64,000 nt of DNA from Planococcus beigongshangi (GTDB taxonomy: Bacteria > Bacillota > Bacilli > Bacillales_A > Planococcaceae), in NCBI RefSeq assembly GCF_016820495.1, contig NZ_JADHDU010000006.1, forward strand, positions 1 to 64,000. Direction: 5' to 3'. The position numbers and the translations under genes are program-made. A model generated the notes under the pieces. It saw nothing but the letters and a program-made list of their open reading frames with translations. It had not been told where the DNA came from and searched no databases. Positions 27,707-36,378 of this stretch are shown one piece after another. How positions within the stretch are numbered: the stretch's first letter is position 1; every line of letters starts with the position of its first letter.

Positions 27707-28577
27707 AATCTGCGCCCTTTATGACCGGGCAGCTCGGATCGCTCGTCCATTCGTTCATGGAGCCGTCATAGACTGCTACATTCGGTTGGCCGAGCCTGTT
27801 CAGCATTAATGCATTCCATGTGGCGGCAATGCCCCCGCCGCAATAAGTGATGACTTTTTTAGAGGGATCGAGTGCGCCGCTTTTTTCAAAAGAAGCGCGT
27901 AATTTATCTTCATCGTAAAGGGCTTTTGTTTCCGTATCGGCATGCATGCCGAAAAAGATGTTTTTGCTGCCGGGAATATGAGCTGCCTGGAAATCTTCAG
28001 GTGACAGGCTGTTGATGAGAACCGTCTGCTCATCGTCCATCGCTTTTCTGACGTCCTCTTTAGTTGCCAGCATTTCAGAACGGCGGTGTCCTGTGTAATT
28101 TGCGCGTGGATAACCGGGAGACTCTGTCGATAATTCACGGCCTTCCGCTTGCCACTTCTGTAACCCGCCTTCAAGAATAGCGATGTGTTCGAAACCTTCA
28201 TAACGTAATTGCCAGGCCAGGCGTGATGCCCAGTAGGATGCTGCGACTGGTTCATCGACCAGCGCATTCTGGTCGTAAATGACTGTATAGGTATCATCGC
28301 CGATTCCGAGCTCCGTCATTTTTTTGACGAACGCATCACGTGCCGGTACTGTAAACGGCAGGTCGGATGCAGCATCCGTTAATTCACCAACCAGATCCGC
28401 ATATACGGCTCCTGGGATATGTCCCTGTCCATAGGAAAATCTGCCGGACTCGACATTCGGCGGTCCGCCGCCATCGGGGAATTTCATGAATACGGTCGCA
28501 TCGACAATGCGCAGTTTTGGATCATCCAATCTTTCAGCCAGCCATTCGGTCGTAACGATCAATGGAATATTTTTCAT
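27705..28577 (-). CDS. Thiosulfate/3-mercaptopyruvate sulfurtransferase (tandem rhodanese)
   Basis: 290 residues with two rhodanese domains. The first (about 10-140) is inactive-type; the second ends in the catalytic loop TYCGGGIAATWNAL with the persulfide Cys near residue 237. CRXGX[RT] signatures differ here (CGGGIA), as in many Bacillus sseA-like enzymes. It moves sulfane sulfur from thiosulfate or mercaptopyruvate to thiol or cyanide acceptors. The start is ATG 28577: GGAGGA is 7 bases upstream, whereas the TTG six bases earlier is too close. Confidence 0.88.
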   Translation of the reverse strand: MKNIPLIVTTEWLAERLDDPKLRIVDATVFMKFPDGGGPPNVESGRFSYGQGHIPGAVYADLVGELTDAASDLPFTVPARDAFVKKMTELGIGDDTYTVIYDQNALVDEPVAASYWASRLAWQLRYEGFEHIAILEGGLQKWQAEGRELSTESPGYPRANYTGHRRSEMLATKEDVRKAMDDEQTVLINSLSPEDFQAAHIPGSKNIFFGMHADTETKALYDEDKLRASFEKSGALDPSKKVITYCGGGIAATWNALMLNRLGQPNVAVYDGSMNEWTSDPSCPVIKGAD

Positions 28578-28829
28578 ATGCAAATCCTCCTTGTCCTCAT
28601 TGATTCCACTTTACGTCGGCGGCAGCGAAGCGTCAAAAGTTAAGCTCTGCCAGGAATGTTTACGGGGAAGAGAAGCCCGGGAAAACACGAGGGTAGAGGC
28701 AATGGACCGATTAGGAACAGGATGAGCAACAGAAGCGGAAGCGAAACGATTGGTTTTGGCACATTTGGATCGGGTGATCGAGCCATTACCGGATCCATGC
28801 AAATAAAACGGAAGGCGGAGAAGCGAGCG

Positions 28830-29552
28830 ATGAAACTTTACAGTGAACTGGCTGAATGGTGGCCGTTGATGTCTCCCCATACGGAATATGAAGAAGAAGC
28901 GGGGCTCTACCTGGAAATCATCCGGCGTTATCATCCGAATGTTAAAAGCGCAGTGGAATTCGGATCGGGCGGCGGCAGCAATGCCTATTATCTGAAACAG
29001 CATTTTCCGATGACCTTGACGGACCTGTCACCGGAAATGCTGAAAGTCAGCAGAGGATTGAATCCGGATTGTGCACATATCGAAGGAGACATGAGGAGCC
29101 TGGATCTTGAAAAAAAGTTCGATCTTGTGTTTATCCATGATGCCATCATGCATTTTACTGACAAAGGCGACTTGCTTCAAATCATGTACAACGCGAAAAA
29201 GCACTTGAATGATGACGGCATACTCCTGGTTGTTCCGGACCAATTCAAGGAAACATTCCAGACGACGACGAACCACGGCGGCATCGATCAAGGCCGGCGG
29301 GGTATGCGGTATCTGGAGTGGACATATGACAATGACCCTGATGATAACAGGACTGAAGCGGAATATATCTATGTTATGCGGGATGGACAAGGACAGGTTT
29401 TCAGGGAATTCGATCATGATGAATCGGGTCTGTTTTCAATGCCCGAATGGGAAGGGCTGCTGGAGCAAGCGGGTTTTAAAGCGATGTTTGAGCGCATCGA
29501 TTATAAGGAACTGGAAGGTACTTACTTTGCGGTTGTAGCGATTCCTTTATGA
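28830..29552 (+). CDS. SAM-dependent methyltransferase
   Basis: 240 residues, class I methyltransferase: AdoMet-binding VEFGSGGGSNAYYL (about residue 38-51), LTDLSPEMLKVS, GDMRSLDLEKKFDLVFIHDAI. Substrate not recognisable. The frame is open from 28656 but the N-terminal part before 28830 is compositionally unlike a protein and the family begins MKLYSELAEWWP. Ribosome binding site is weak (GGAG at 28817-28820). Followed at 72 bases by an epimerase-like gene, possibly in one transcript. Confidence 0.8.
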   Translation: MKLYSELAEWWPLMSPHTEYEEEAGLYLEIIRRYHPNVKSAVEFGSGGGSNAYYLKQHFPMTLTDLSPEMLKVSRGLNPDCAHIEGDMRSLDLEKKFDLVFIHDAIMHFTDKGDLLQIMYNAKKHLNDDGILLVVPDQFKETFQTTTNHGGIDQGRRGMRYLEWTYDNDPDDNRTEAEYIYVMRDGQGQVFREFDHDESGLFSMPEWEGLLEQAGFKAMFERIDYKELEGTYFAVVAIPL

Positions 29553-29624
29553 AATAGCGAAAAAGGGATGCGGGTGACATTTGCAGAATACAGTAACCAA
29601 GCATAAAAAGAGGGAGGCTAAAAG

Positions 29625-30644
29625 ATGAAGCTATTAATACTTGGGGGCACCCGTTTTCTTGGACGTTTTTTGGTGGAAAGCGCGATAGATAATGGCCATG
29701 AAGTGACACTGTTCAATAGAGGCAAATCAGATCCGGGGCTGTTTCCGGATGTGGAAAAGCTGATCGGGGACCGTGATGGGGATCTGGGGGCGCTGAACGG
29801 ACGCAGCTGGGATGCCGTCATCGACACGAGCGGCTATTTGCCCTGGATTGTCAGTGACTCACTGGAATTGCTGGCGGGTGCAGCTGGCCATTATACGTTC
29901 ATCTCCAGTGTCTCTGTCTACAATCAGTTGGAAAAACCCGGAGTTGAGGAAAACCATTCGGTGGGGCAGCTTACTGCGGAACGGATCGAAGAATTGAAAG
30001 GGATGGATCCGGCAAAGGCCATAGGTGAAAATTACGGGGAACTTAAATACCTGTGTGAACGGGAAGTGGAACGGGTTTTTCCGGAACACAGTTTAATTGT
30101 TCGGCCAGGATTGATCGTCGGTCCCTATGATGTAACGGACCGTTTCAGCTATTGGGTCAACCGCGTTGCAAAAGGCGGACAGGTGCTCGCTCCCGGACGC
30201 CGCGACAAAGAAATTCAGTTTATCGATGTCCGGGATCTTGCCGGCTGGATCATCCGATGCGTCGAGTCCGAAACAACTGGCACATTCAACGCCACAGGTC
30301 CTGAATCTGAATTGACCATGGAAAATTTCCTTGTGGCATGCAAAAAGACGGTCGGTGATGAATCGGAATTTGTATGGGTGGAAGAGGAATTCCTGCTGGG
30401 CCATGAAGTGCAGGGCTGGACGGAAATGCCTTTATGGATTCCTGACAGTATGGATATGAAAGGGTTCCATACCGTGGATATCCGAAAAGCGCTCGCTGCC
30501 GGACTGAAATTCCGTCCGCTGGAAGAAACCATCCGGGATACATTCGAATACGAATCGGCACGCAGCGTAACAGAGAAGAAAGCGGGTATGGCTCCCGACA
30601 AGGAAAAAGCGGTCTTGAAAGACTGGAATGAAAAAGGATTATAA
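29625..30644 (+). CDS. NAD-dependent epimerase/dehydratase (extended SDR)
   Basis: 339 residues. N-terminal LILGGTRFLGRFLVE (4-18) is the extended-SDR dinucleotide motif GGTxFxG. FISSVSVY supplies the serine and GENYGELKYLCE the Tyr-x-x-x-Lys. RPGLIVGPYDVTDRFSYWV and FNATGPESELTMENF are typical of Bacillus NAD(P)-dependent epimerases of unknown substrate. GGGAGG precedes the ATG. Whether it acts on a sugar nucleotide is not shown by the sequence. Confidence 0.83.
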   Translation: MKLLILGGTRFLGRFLVESAIDNGHEVTLFNRGKSDPGLFPDVEKLIGDRDGDLGALNGRSWDAVIDTSGYLPWIVSDSLELLAGAAGHYTFISSVSVYNQLEKPGVEENHSVGQLTAERIEELKGMDPAKAIGENYGELKYLCEREVERVFPEHSLIVRPGLIVGPYDVTDRFSYWVNRVAKGGQVLAPGRRDKEIQFIDVRDLAGWIIRCVESETTGTFNATGPESELTMENFLVACKKTVGDESEFVWVEEEFLLGHEVQGWTEMPLWIPDSMDMKGFHTVDIRKALAAGLKFRPLEETIRDTFEYESARSVTEKKAGMAPDKEKAVLKDWNEKGL

Positions 30645-30726
30645 AATAAAAGGCAATACCCTACAAAAAAATCGGGGTTTAGTTTAAGATAGAAGTCAAC
30701 AGCACCTTCGAAAGGGGTGATATCAG

Positions 30727-30822
30727 GTGACAAGCAACATTCGAATGTCAGCGTCAGGAAAAACCCATGCAAAGCCTGTAATACAGAATGGCGATCCTTT
30801 GCGTGGGGCAAGCAAGAACTGA
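30727..30822 (+). CDS. Short leader ORF upstream of the EF-G binding protein gene
   Basis: A GTG-initiated 31-codon frame with a good ribosome binding site (AAGGGGTGA at 30712-30720, six bases before GTG). The peptide begins MTSNIRMSAS and ends GASKN. Its stop lies 73 bases before the ATG of the FusB-type gene. Leader peptides have been described for staphylococcal fusB, where they control expression by attenuation; whether that applies here is inference. Too short for statistical support, so coding is not certain. Confidence 0.4.
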   Translation: MTSNIRMSASGKTHAKPVIQNGDPLRGASKN

Positions 30823-30895
30823 TTCGCCCGTAAATGTGTCATTCGAACATGGCGTCCTTATAATTATCCGATCAAACAATAAGGAGTGTTTCAAA

Positions 30896-31582
30896 ATGAT
30901 ACATGTAAAAGAAACTAGTGATAACCAAGGAACAGCTGGAGAACGTCCGGAAGCATTTATCCGGAACCACCAGTTCAACTTTATCAAGGGCCAGGCAAAA
31001 ATCCTGGTCAATGGCAAGGCAAGCAGCAGCGACGCGGAAGTGCTGAGTGTGCTGCGCCATCTGGCACAGGAAAAGGTATTTGGATTATTCCCTTCTTTGA
31101 CCGAAGAGCAAAAAGCGGTTTTGAAACCTTTGACTGCAGTGAAGGAAGCGGCTGAAGCCGAAACATTTCTTGAACAGGTGTCGGCGTATTTGCTGCCGTT
31201 CAAAAGTGTCACGGACCAGGGCTTGAAGAAATTATTCCCGAAAGCGAAAAAGCTGAAAGGGCCGAAGTTTGACCTGGTTGATTTCAAAAAGCTGTCCTAT
31301 CTCGGCTGGATCGAGAGTTCAACGCTCATGTACTTGGTCATTGAAAAAGATGGCCGCCTGGAAGGCATCCACGGCAGCTTCAATCGAAGTGCAAAACACG
31401 GGATCTGCTCCATCTGCAACCGCCATAGCGAAGTGGGTCTGTTCACCGCCAAGACAAAAGGTTCAAGCCAGGATAATTTCGTCAAACGCGGAAATTATAT
31501 TTGCCAGGACAATGAAACATGTAACAGCAATATCGATCAATTGGCGCATCTTCACGAATTTGTGGAGCGGCTGCAACAGTAA
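30896..31582 (+). CDS. Elongation factor G-binding protein, FusB/FusC family
   Basis: 228 residues. N-terminal helical domain (HQFNFIKGQAKIL...), then the family's C-terminal zinc-binding domain: GICSICNRHSEVGLF and KRGNYICQDNETCN give four cysteines in the FusB spacing (C-x2-C ... C-x5-C). Middle part PKFDLVDFKKLSYLGWIE matches FusB order. These proteins bind EF-G and free it from the ribosome; some give fusidic acid resistance. ATG 30896 is preceded by AAGGAG; an upstream extension to 30788 would overlap the leader ORF. Chromosomal housekeeping copies are common in Bacillales, so resistance is not implied. Confidence 0.88.
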   Translation: MIHVKETSDNQGTAGERPEAFIRNHQFNFIKGQAKILVNGKASSSDAEVLSVLRHLAQEKVFGLFPSLTEEQKAVLKPLTAVKEAAEAETFLEQVSAYLLPFKSVTDQGLKKLFPKAKKLKGPKFDLVDFKKLSYLGWIESSTLMYLVIEKDGRLEGIHGSFNRSAKHGICSICNRHSEVGLFTAKTKGSSQDNFVKRGNYICQDNETCNSNIDQLAHLHEFVERLQQ

Positions 31583-31588
31583 GAGAAG

Positions 31589-31617
31589 GCTCTCCGGTAA
31601 AACGGGGAGCTTTTTTT
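31589..31617 (+). terminator. Terminator of the EF-G binding protein gene
   Basis: Stem GCTCTCC/GGGGAGC followed by seven T. Confidence 0.85.
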
Positions 31618-31684
31618 AATTAGCGAAAAACGCGCTGTAAAGGGAAGTGGGACAAAAAATAGCCCAATTGGAAAATGTTGTTGG

Positions 31685-31713
31685 TTGACAGCGGGAGAAA
31701 CGGAATATATATT
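31685..31713 (+). promoter_or_regulatory. Promoter of the ribose operon
   Basis: TTGACA (31685-31690), 17-bp spacer, TATATT (31708-31713): nearly a perfect sigma-A promoter, 41 bases upstream of the rbsR start. Confidence 0.85.
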
Positions 31714-31714
31714 A

Positions 31715-31732
31715 TGTGTAACCGGTTACATA
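31715..31732 (+). promoter_or_regulatory. RbsR operator / cre-like palindrome
   Basis: Perfect palindrome TGTAACCGGTTACA (31717-31730), extended by ATG/CAT flanks. It sits over the transcription start. It fits the CcpA cre consensus TGWAANCGNTNWCA at all 14 positions and is also a typical LacI-family operator, so it may serve the local RbsR, CcpA, or both. Confidence 0.82.
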
Positions 31733-31753
31733 TATAGATTAGGGGTGAGGCAG

Positions 31754-32737
31754 TTGACGACGATCAGGGATGTAGCGAAAAAAGCGGGTGTTTCTGTTGC
31801 GACTGTTTCAAGATTCTTGAATGGAAATGGCTATGTCAGCCAGGAAGCGGCCATTGCAGTGAAGGCTGCCGTAGAAGAGCTGAATTATGAGTTGAATACA
31901 GTCGCCCGTTCACTTTCGACTAAAAAATCAAATCTGATCGGATTGATCCTGCCGGATATTACGAACCCCTTTTTCCCTGAGCTTGCCCGTGCAGTGGAAG
32001 ATGTGGCTTTAACTTACGGCTACACGGTGGTGCTGTGTAATTCCGATGAAGATCCTAAAAAAGAGAAAAGTTACATAGAAACATTGAAGAAGAAATATAT
32101 TGCCGGTTTTATTGTGACGTCGAATCAGCTTGATGCTCCGCATTATGCCAATTTAAAGCTGCCGATTGTAGCGCTTGACCGTGTCATCAATAAGAACATC
32201 CCGACTGTCGTATCGAATAACAGGCAGGGCGGGTTTTTGGGAGCGCAGGCGCTCGTCGAAAGAGGCAGCAGGAACTTGCTGTTTCTGAGAGGACCGAAAG
32301 ATTTCGGTTCAGCCAATGATCGTTTCACAGGGTTCAGCGAGGCGATGGAACAAAATGGCGTCAATCATCAGACGGCATTCTGCCCATTTCATTTTGCAGA
32401 ATCGGAAAAAATTGTGGAAGGGATTTTGCGGGACAATAAAGAGATCGACGGCATATTTGCCAGCAGTGATGTACAGGCAGCGGGGGCATTGAAAGCAGCC
32501 CATAATCTGGGTTTGGCCGTGCCGGCAGATTTGCAGATAATCGGTTTTGACGGTATTTCGATGGGTGAAATGATGACACCCGCATTGACGACTGTCGCCC
32601 AGGATATTTACAAAATGGGCGCGATTGCGACGAGGGTGCTGATCAAGCAGATCGAAGGCCAGGCAATTGATGAATATATGAACGAGATTCCAGTGAGTCT
32701 CGTGGTTCGGGGAACGACAAAAGGAGCGGTGACATGA
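31754..32737 (+). CDS. rbsR: Ribose operon repressor RbsR (LacI family)
   Basis: 327 residues: helix-turn-helix TIRDVAKKAGVSVATVSRFLNG (3-24) with hinge helix, then a periplasmic-binding-protein-like effector domain with GLILPDITNPFFPELAR. The start is TTG 31754 behind AGGGGTGAGG; the frame is open further upstream but that part crosses the operator. It should bind the palindrome at 31715-31732 and thus repress itself and rbsK-rbsD. Overlaps rbsK by four bases (ATGA). Confidence 0.9.
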   Translation: MTTIRDVAKKAGVSVATVSRFLNGNGYVSQEAAIAVKAAVEELNYELNTVARSLSTKKSNLIGLILPDITNPFFPELARAVEDVALTYGYTVVLCNSDEDPKKEKSYIETLKKKYIAGFIVTSNQLDAPHYANLKLPIVALDRVINKNIPTVVSNNRQGGFLGAQALVERGSRNLLFLRGPKDFGSANDRFTGFSEAMEQNGVNHQTAFCPFHFAESEKIVEGILRDNKEIDGIFASSDVQAAGALKAAHNLGLAVPADLQIIGFDGISMGEMMTPALTTVAQDIYKMGAIATRVLIKQIEGQAIDEYMNEIPVSLVVRGTTKGAVT

Positions 32738-33615
32738 TTACAGTGGTAGGCAGCATCAATATGGATCTCGTGGTTCGCACGGACCGGTTCCCGAAACAAG
32801 GGGAAACGGCGATGGGAAATTTATATACGACGATTCCGGGAGGCAAAGGAGCCAATCAGGCAGTCGCAGCAGCCAGGCTCGGAAGCGGCGTGCAGATGGT
32901 GGGCGCAGTAGGGACCGATGCATTTGGCCAGGTGCTGGCCGAAGGATTGGATAATGAAGGGGTTCAGATTGAACACGTTAAGCAATTGGATGGCATGAGC
33001 GGAATCGCCAACATCCTGCTTTCTGAAGGTGACAACCGCATCATCGTGGTGCCGGGGGCGAATCATCTTCTGGAGGAAGAAGGGATGGACGATCTGGAAT
33101 CCCTCTTCAAAGCGAGCGATCTGGTGATCCTTCAATTGGAAATTCCGCTTCCGGTGGTGCAGCGGACATTGGAGATTTGTAAGCGCATCGGTACGCCGAC
33201 TATTTTGAATCCGGCGCCGTCAGCAGGTTACTGCAAGGAAATGGAACCTTATTGGACTTACCTGACACCGAACGAATCAGAAGCGGAAGAAATTTTCGGC
33301 GAGCAATGGGAAGACGCTTTAGAGCAATTTCCGAACCGCCTGATCGTGACATTGGGTAAGAACGGCGCGCGTTATTTCGACGGTGGGCGGCATGTGACAG
33401 TCGAGGGATACGAAACGTCAGCAGTCGATACGACAGGCGCCGGTGATACCTTTAACGGCGCGTTTGGCGTGGCACTGTCGGAACAGATGCCTTTTGAAGA
33501 GGCAGTCCGTTTCGCAAATGCAGCAGCTTCATTGTCTGTCGAAAAAATGGGAGCTCAAGGCGGAATGCCGGGCAGAGAAGAAGTCCTCCGGAGAATGCGC
33601 GGTGCTGCAGAGTGA
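32734..33615 (+). CDS. rbsK: Ribokinase RbsK
   Basis: 293 residues, PfkB family. N-terminal GSINMDLVVRTDRFPKQGET (5-24) and PGGKGANQAVAAARLG (35-50), C-terminal DTTGAGDTFNGAF (about 232-244) with the catalytic Asp. It phosphorylates ribose to ribose 5-phosphate in the cytosol. The start overlaps the rbsR stop and its own stop overlaps the rbsD start, so the three genes are tightly coupled. Confidence 0.94.
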   Translation: MITVVGSINMDLVVRTDRFPKQGETAMGNLYTTIPGGKGANQAVAAARLGSGVQMVGAVGTDAFGQVLAEGLDNEGVQIEHVKQLDGMSGIANILLSEGDNRIIVVPGANHLLEEEGMDDLESLFKASDLVILQLEIPLPVVQRTLEICKRIGTPTILNPAPSAGYCKEMEPYWTYLTPNESEAEEIFGEQWEDALEQFPNRLIVTLGKNGARYFDGGRHVTVEGYETSAVDTTGAGDTFNGAFGVALSEQMPFEEAVRFANAAASLSVEKMGAQGGMPGREEVLRRMRGAAE

Positions 33616-33998
33616 AGAAGCATGGAATGATCAACCGCGACATCGCTGCATCACTGGCTGAATTCGGCCATACGGATCACCTGGTGATCGCGGACTGCGG
33701 ATTGCCGGTACCCAACGGTGTACGCTGCATCGATTTATCCTACGAATTGGGCAAACCGTCATTCATCGATATTCTGGACGCGGTCTTGGCGGACTTCCAG
33801 CAGGAAGCCGCGTTTATTGCCAAAGAAATAGAACAGGCAAATCCAGTAATTGAAACGAAGATAAAAGACCGGGTAACGGTTTCCTATATGACACACGAAG
33901 AGTTGAAGCAATTGAGCAAGGACGCAAAACTGATCATCCGGACCGGGGAAGCAAGCCCCTACGCGAATATCGTGCTGCGTTCAGGTGTGATTTTCTAA
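33612..33998 (+). CDS. rbsD: D-ribose pyranase RbsD
   Basis: 128 residues, full length. It begins [22 protein letters not shown], with [16 protein letters not shown] containing the active-site His and Asp; it ends [18 protein letters not shown] as RbsD proteins do. It converts ribose pyranose to the form used by ribokinase. Start GTG 33612 overlaps the rbsK stop (GTGA). It is the last intact gene of the ribose operon here. Confidence 0.94.
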   Translation: MKKHGMINRDIAASLAEFGHTDHLVIADCGLPVPNGVRCIDLSYELGKPSFIDILDAVLADFQQEAAFIAKEIEQANPVIETKIKDRVTVSYMTHEELKQLSKDAKLIIRTGEASPYANIVLRSGVIF

Positions 33999-34017
33999 AA
34001 AAGGCAGGTGTGAACCG

Positions 34018-34925
34018 ATGATTGAAATGACAGGCATTTCGAAAGCTTTCAGTTGCAACCAGGTATTGAAAAACGTTTCCTTTTCCCTTGAAAAAGGTGA
34101 AATCCATGCATTGATGGGAGAAAACGGGGCAGGTAAGTCTACGATGATGAAAGTGTTGACCGGAATACATAAACGCGATGCCGGAAAGATCGCCGTCAAA
34201 GGAAAAGAGGTGGATTTCTCTTCTCCTAAAGAAGCGGAAAAAGCCGGAATTGCTGTAATCCACCAGGAATTGAATATCCTGCCTCATCTGTCGATTGCCG
34301 AAAACCTGTTTCTCAGAAAAGAAGAGACAGTCGGCAAAACGAACATTCTGAGAACCAAGAGCATGAACATCAAAACGAAAAAGATGCTTGCTGAATTGGG
34401 TCTTGATGTGAATCCTTCATCTCCAGCAAGCGAATTGTCGGTCGGCAAGCAGTAAATCGTGGAAATCGCGAAAGCGCTGTCAGCCGAGGCGGAAGTCATT
34501 ATTATGGATGAACCGACTGCCGCGTTGACAGACCGTGAGATCGAGACGCTTTTCAAGACGATTCGTGAGCTGCAGAAAAAAGGCGTTTCCTTCATCTATA
34601 TCTCCCACCGGATGGAAGAGATTTTCTCTCTTTGCGACCGGATCACGGTGCTGCGGGACGGCGAATTTGCAGGTGTGAAATATATAAAAGATACATCCTT
34701 TGAAGAAATCGTGCAGTTGATGGTCGGCCGCGAACTGGGTGAGCGCTTCCCGGAAAGGCATGCTGAAATCGGTGAAGTGAAACTCGCGGTCAAGGGCTTG
34801 ACGAGAAAAGGCTGTTTCGAGAATGTTTCGTTCGAATTGCGGGAAGGCGAAGTCCTTTCCATTGCCGGCCTGATGGGTGCAGGACGCACAGAAGTGGCTC
34901 AGGTACTTTTCGGCTACAAAAAAGC
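34018..34925 (+). pseudogene. rbsA: Ribose import ATPase RbsA, truncated and interrupted
   Basis: Starts normally 19 bases after rbsD with Walker [14 protein letters not shown] near residue 38-50. At 34453-34455 a TAA stands where the family has a glutamine (VGKQ, stop, [11 protein letters not shown] to TAA would explain it). The same frame continues with Walker [15 protein letters not shown] and [10 protein letters not shown]. At about 34925, near codon 302 of roughly 495, after [18 protein letters not shown], homology to RbsA ends and homology to RbsB begins in another frame. So both a nonsense mutation and a deletion break it. Confidence 0.92.
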
Positions 34926-35435
34926 CATATCGCTTCAGATAACGCGGCCGGCGGGGAAATGGCTGGCGAATACTTGCTGTCATTAGTCGGGGAAGGAACG
35001 CAAGTGGCTGAACTTCAAGGGGTTCCCGGAGCTTCTGCAACCCGTGAACGCGGAGAAGGTTTTAATGTCATCGCCCAGGAAAGCCTGGATGTCGTGGCAC
35101 AGCAAACCGCTAATTTTGACCGCGGAGAAGGATTGACGGTCATGGAGAATATCCTTCAATCGAATCCGGACATCAAAGCTGTATTCGCACATAACGATGA
35201 AATGGCATTGGGTGCCCTTGAAGCTATCGAAGCTTCAGGAAAAGACATTCAAGTCGTCGGATTTGATGCAACGGAAGATGCGGTTAAAGCGGTTGAAGAC
35301 GGCCGCCTGGCAGGCACAGTTGCCCAAAAACCGGAACTGATCGGTGAAACGGGAGTGGAAACAGCCATTCAATTCCTTGAAGGGGAAACTGTGGAAGCAG
35401 CGATTCCTGTAGAGCTGGAATTGATCCAGCCTTAA
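34926..35435 (+). pseudogene. rbsB: Ribose-binding protein RbsB, 5'-deleted fragment
   Basis: From CAT 34926 the frame reads [18 protein letters not shown] and continues to ...IQP, the C-terminal 169 or so residues of an RbsB-type binding protein (DIKAVFAHNDEMALGALEAI, VGFDATEDAVKAV, TVAQKPELIGETGVE). Signal peptide and N-terminal lobe are missing. It is joined out of frame to the rbsA remnant; between the two, the rest of rbsA, all of rbsC and the first half of rbsB are lost. A restart at ATG 34959 would make a useless cytosolic fragment. Confidence 0.92.
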
Positions 35436-35461
35436 ATTTAAGCGAATAAAAGAAGATTTTG

Positions 35462-35495
35462 AACAGCATCCCTGGAAAGGGGATGCTGTTTTTTT
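35462..35495 (+). terminator. Terminator of the ribose operon
   Basis: Stem AACAGCATCCC/GGGGATGCTGTT with a T run of seven; the original operon end has survived the deletion. Confidence 0.88.
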
Positions 35496-35805
35496 GTCCA
35501 GTGTTAATTGGATGATACGGGTTGGGAAAATTATGGGGGTTTTACGGGCGAAACAGGAAATGGTTTTTCTGTTTTTGATGTGAATATGACAATTATATCT
35601 TTTAATTAGTTAAATGTGTAGAGTTTGTGAAGGATATGGGTTCTAAAGTAATGAAATGGAAGTTTTGATGTTGGGAAAATCAGGGAGTGGTTGATATCAA
35701 GGGGACAGGTGGCTAGTATCAGGAGTATGAAGGCAAATTATGACGTTTTCTGCCGGTTTACCAGGCAGATGCCATAGATTCAAATGACACATTGGAGTTG
35801 GGGCT
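35496..35805. other. Gene-free intergenic stretch
   Basis: About 310 bp between the ribose terminator and the next gene. No open frame with a ribosome binding site, no repeat and no strong hairpin seen. Confidence 0.5.
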
Positions 35806-36363
35806 ATGAGAAGAAGGTTGATGGGATCGCTGCTCATCTTTGCGCTGGCCGGATTGGGTGTGCTGGGTTATGCATGTTTCGGAAAAGCTGAATCGGAGGA
35901 AGCCGGATGGACGCATGCCAAGTCCTACGACTCGCTTGAGAATATAAGGGCGGAAGCGGATTTGGTGGTGCGTGCACATGTGCCGCTGTATTATGATATC
36001 CGTGAAGTTGGTGAAGGGGATAAAATCACGAGACAGGCATTTTATGACGTGGTGATCGGAGAGGTTTTCAAAGACCTTACCGGTCATGGATTCAGTAAGG
36101 GTTCTGAAATTGTTGTCAATCAGGTGATTGGCATGAAAGATATAGGGGCTGCTGACTATTCATCGGACCGCGGGATGAAACCGATGAAGGCGGGGGATTA
36201 TTTATTGTTCCTGAAAAAATTCATCCACCCCGACGGTAAAGTCTACTATATATCCAATTCGTCACGCCATCTCTACAAGTGGCGAGGAAACGGCATATTT
36301 TCAAATATCACATCCGATGAATTGACGGAAATCCGCTATTCGGAGTTGTCGGGTGAGAGCTGA
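35806..36363 (+). CDS. Secreted TIMP-like hypothetical protein
   Basis: 185 residues with an N-terminal signal segment (MRRRLMGSLLIFALAGLGVLGYACFG). The mature part contains a beta-barrel-like pattern ADLVVRAHV ... FYDVVIGEVFKDL ... AGDYLLFLKKF, similar to the TIMP/netrin-like fold also seen in the protein at 50771-51286 (GTYLFFLKK). A Cys at residue 24 follows GYA, not a good lipobox, so a lipoprotein is uncertain. Function unknown; no operon partner. Confidence 0.62.
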   Translation: MRRRLMGSLLIFALAGLGVLGYACFGKAESEEAGWTHAKSYDSLENIRAEADLVVRAHVPLYYDIREVGEGDKITRQAFYDVVIGEVFKDLTGHGFSKGSEIVVNQVIGMKDIGAADYSSDRGMKPMKAGDYLLFLKKFIHPDGKVYYISNSSRHLYKWRGNGIFSNITSDELTEIRYSELSGES

Positions 36364-36378
36364 AGCAGTTTTCCGGTT

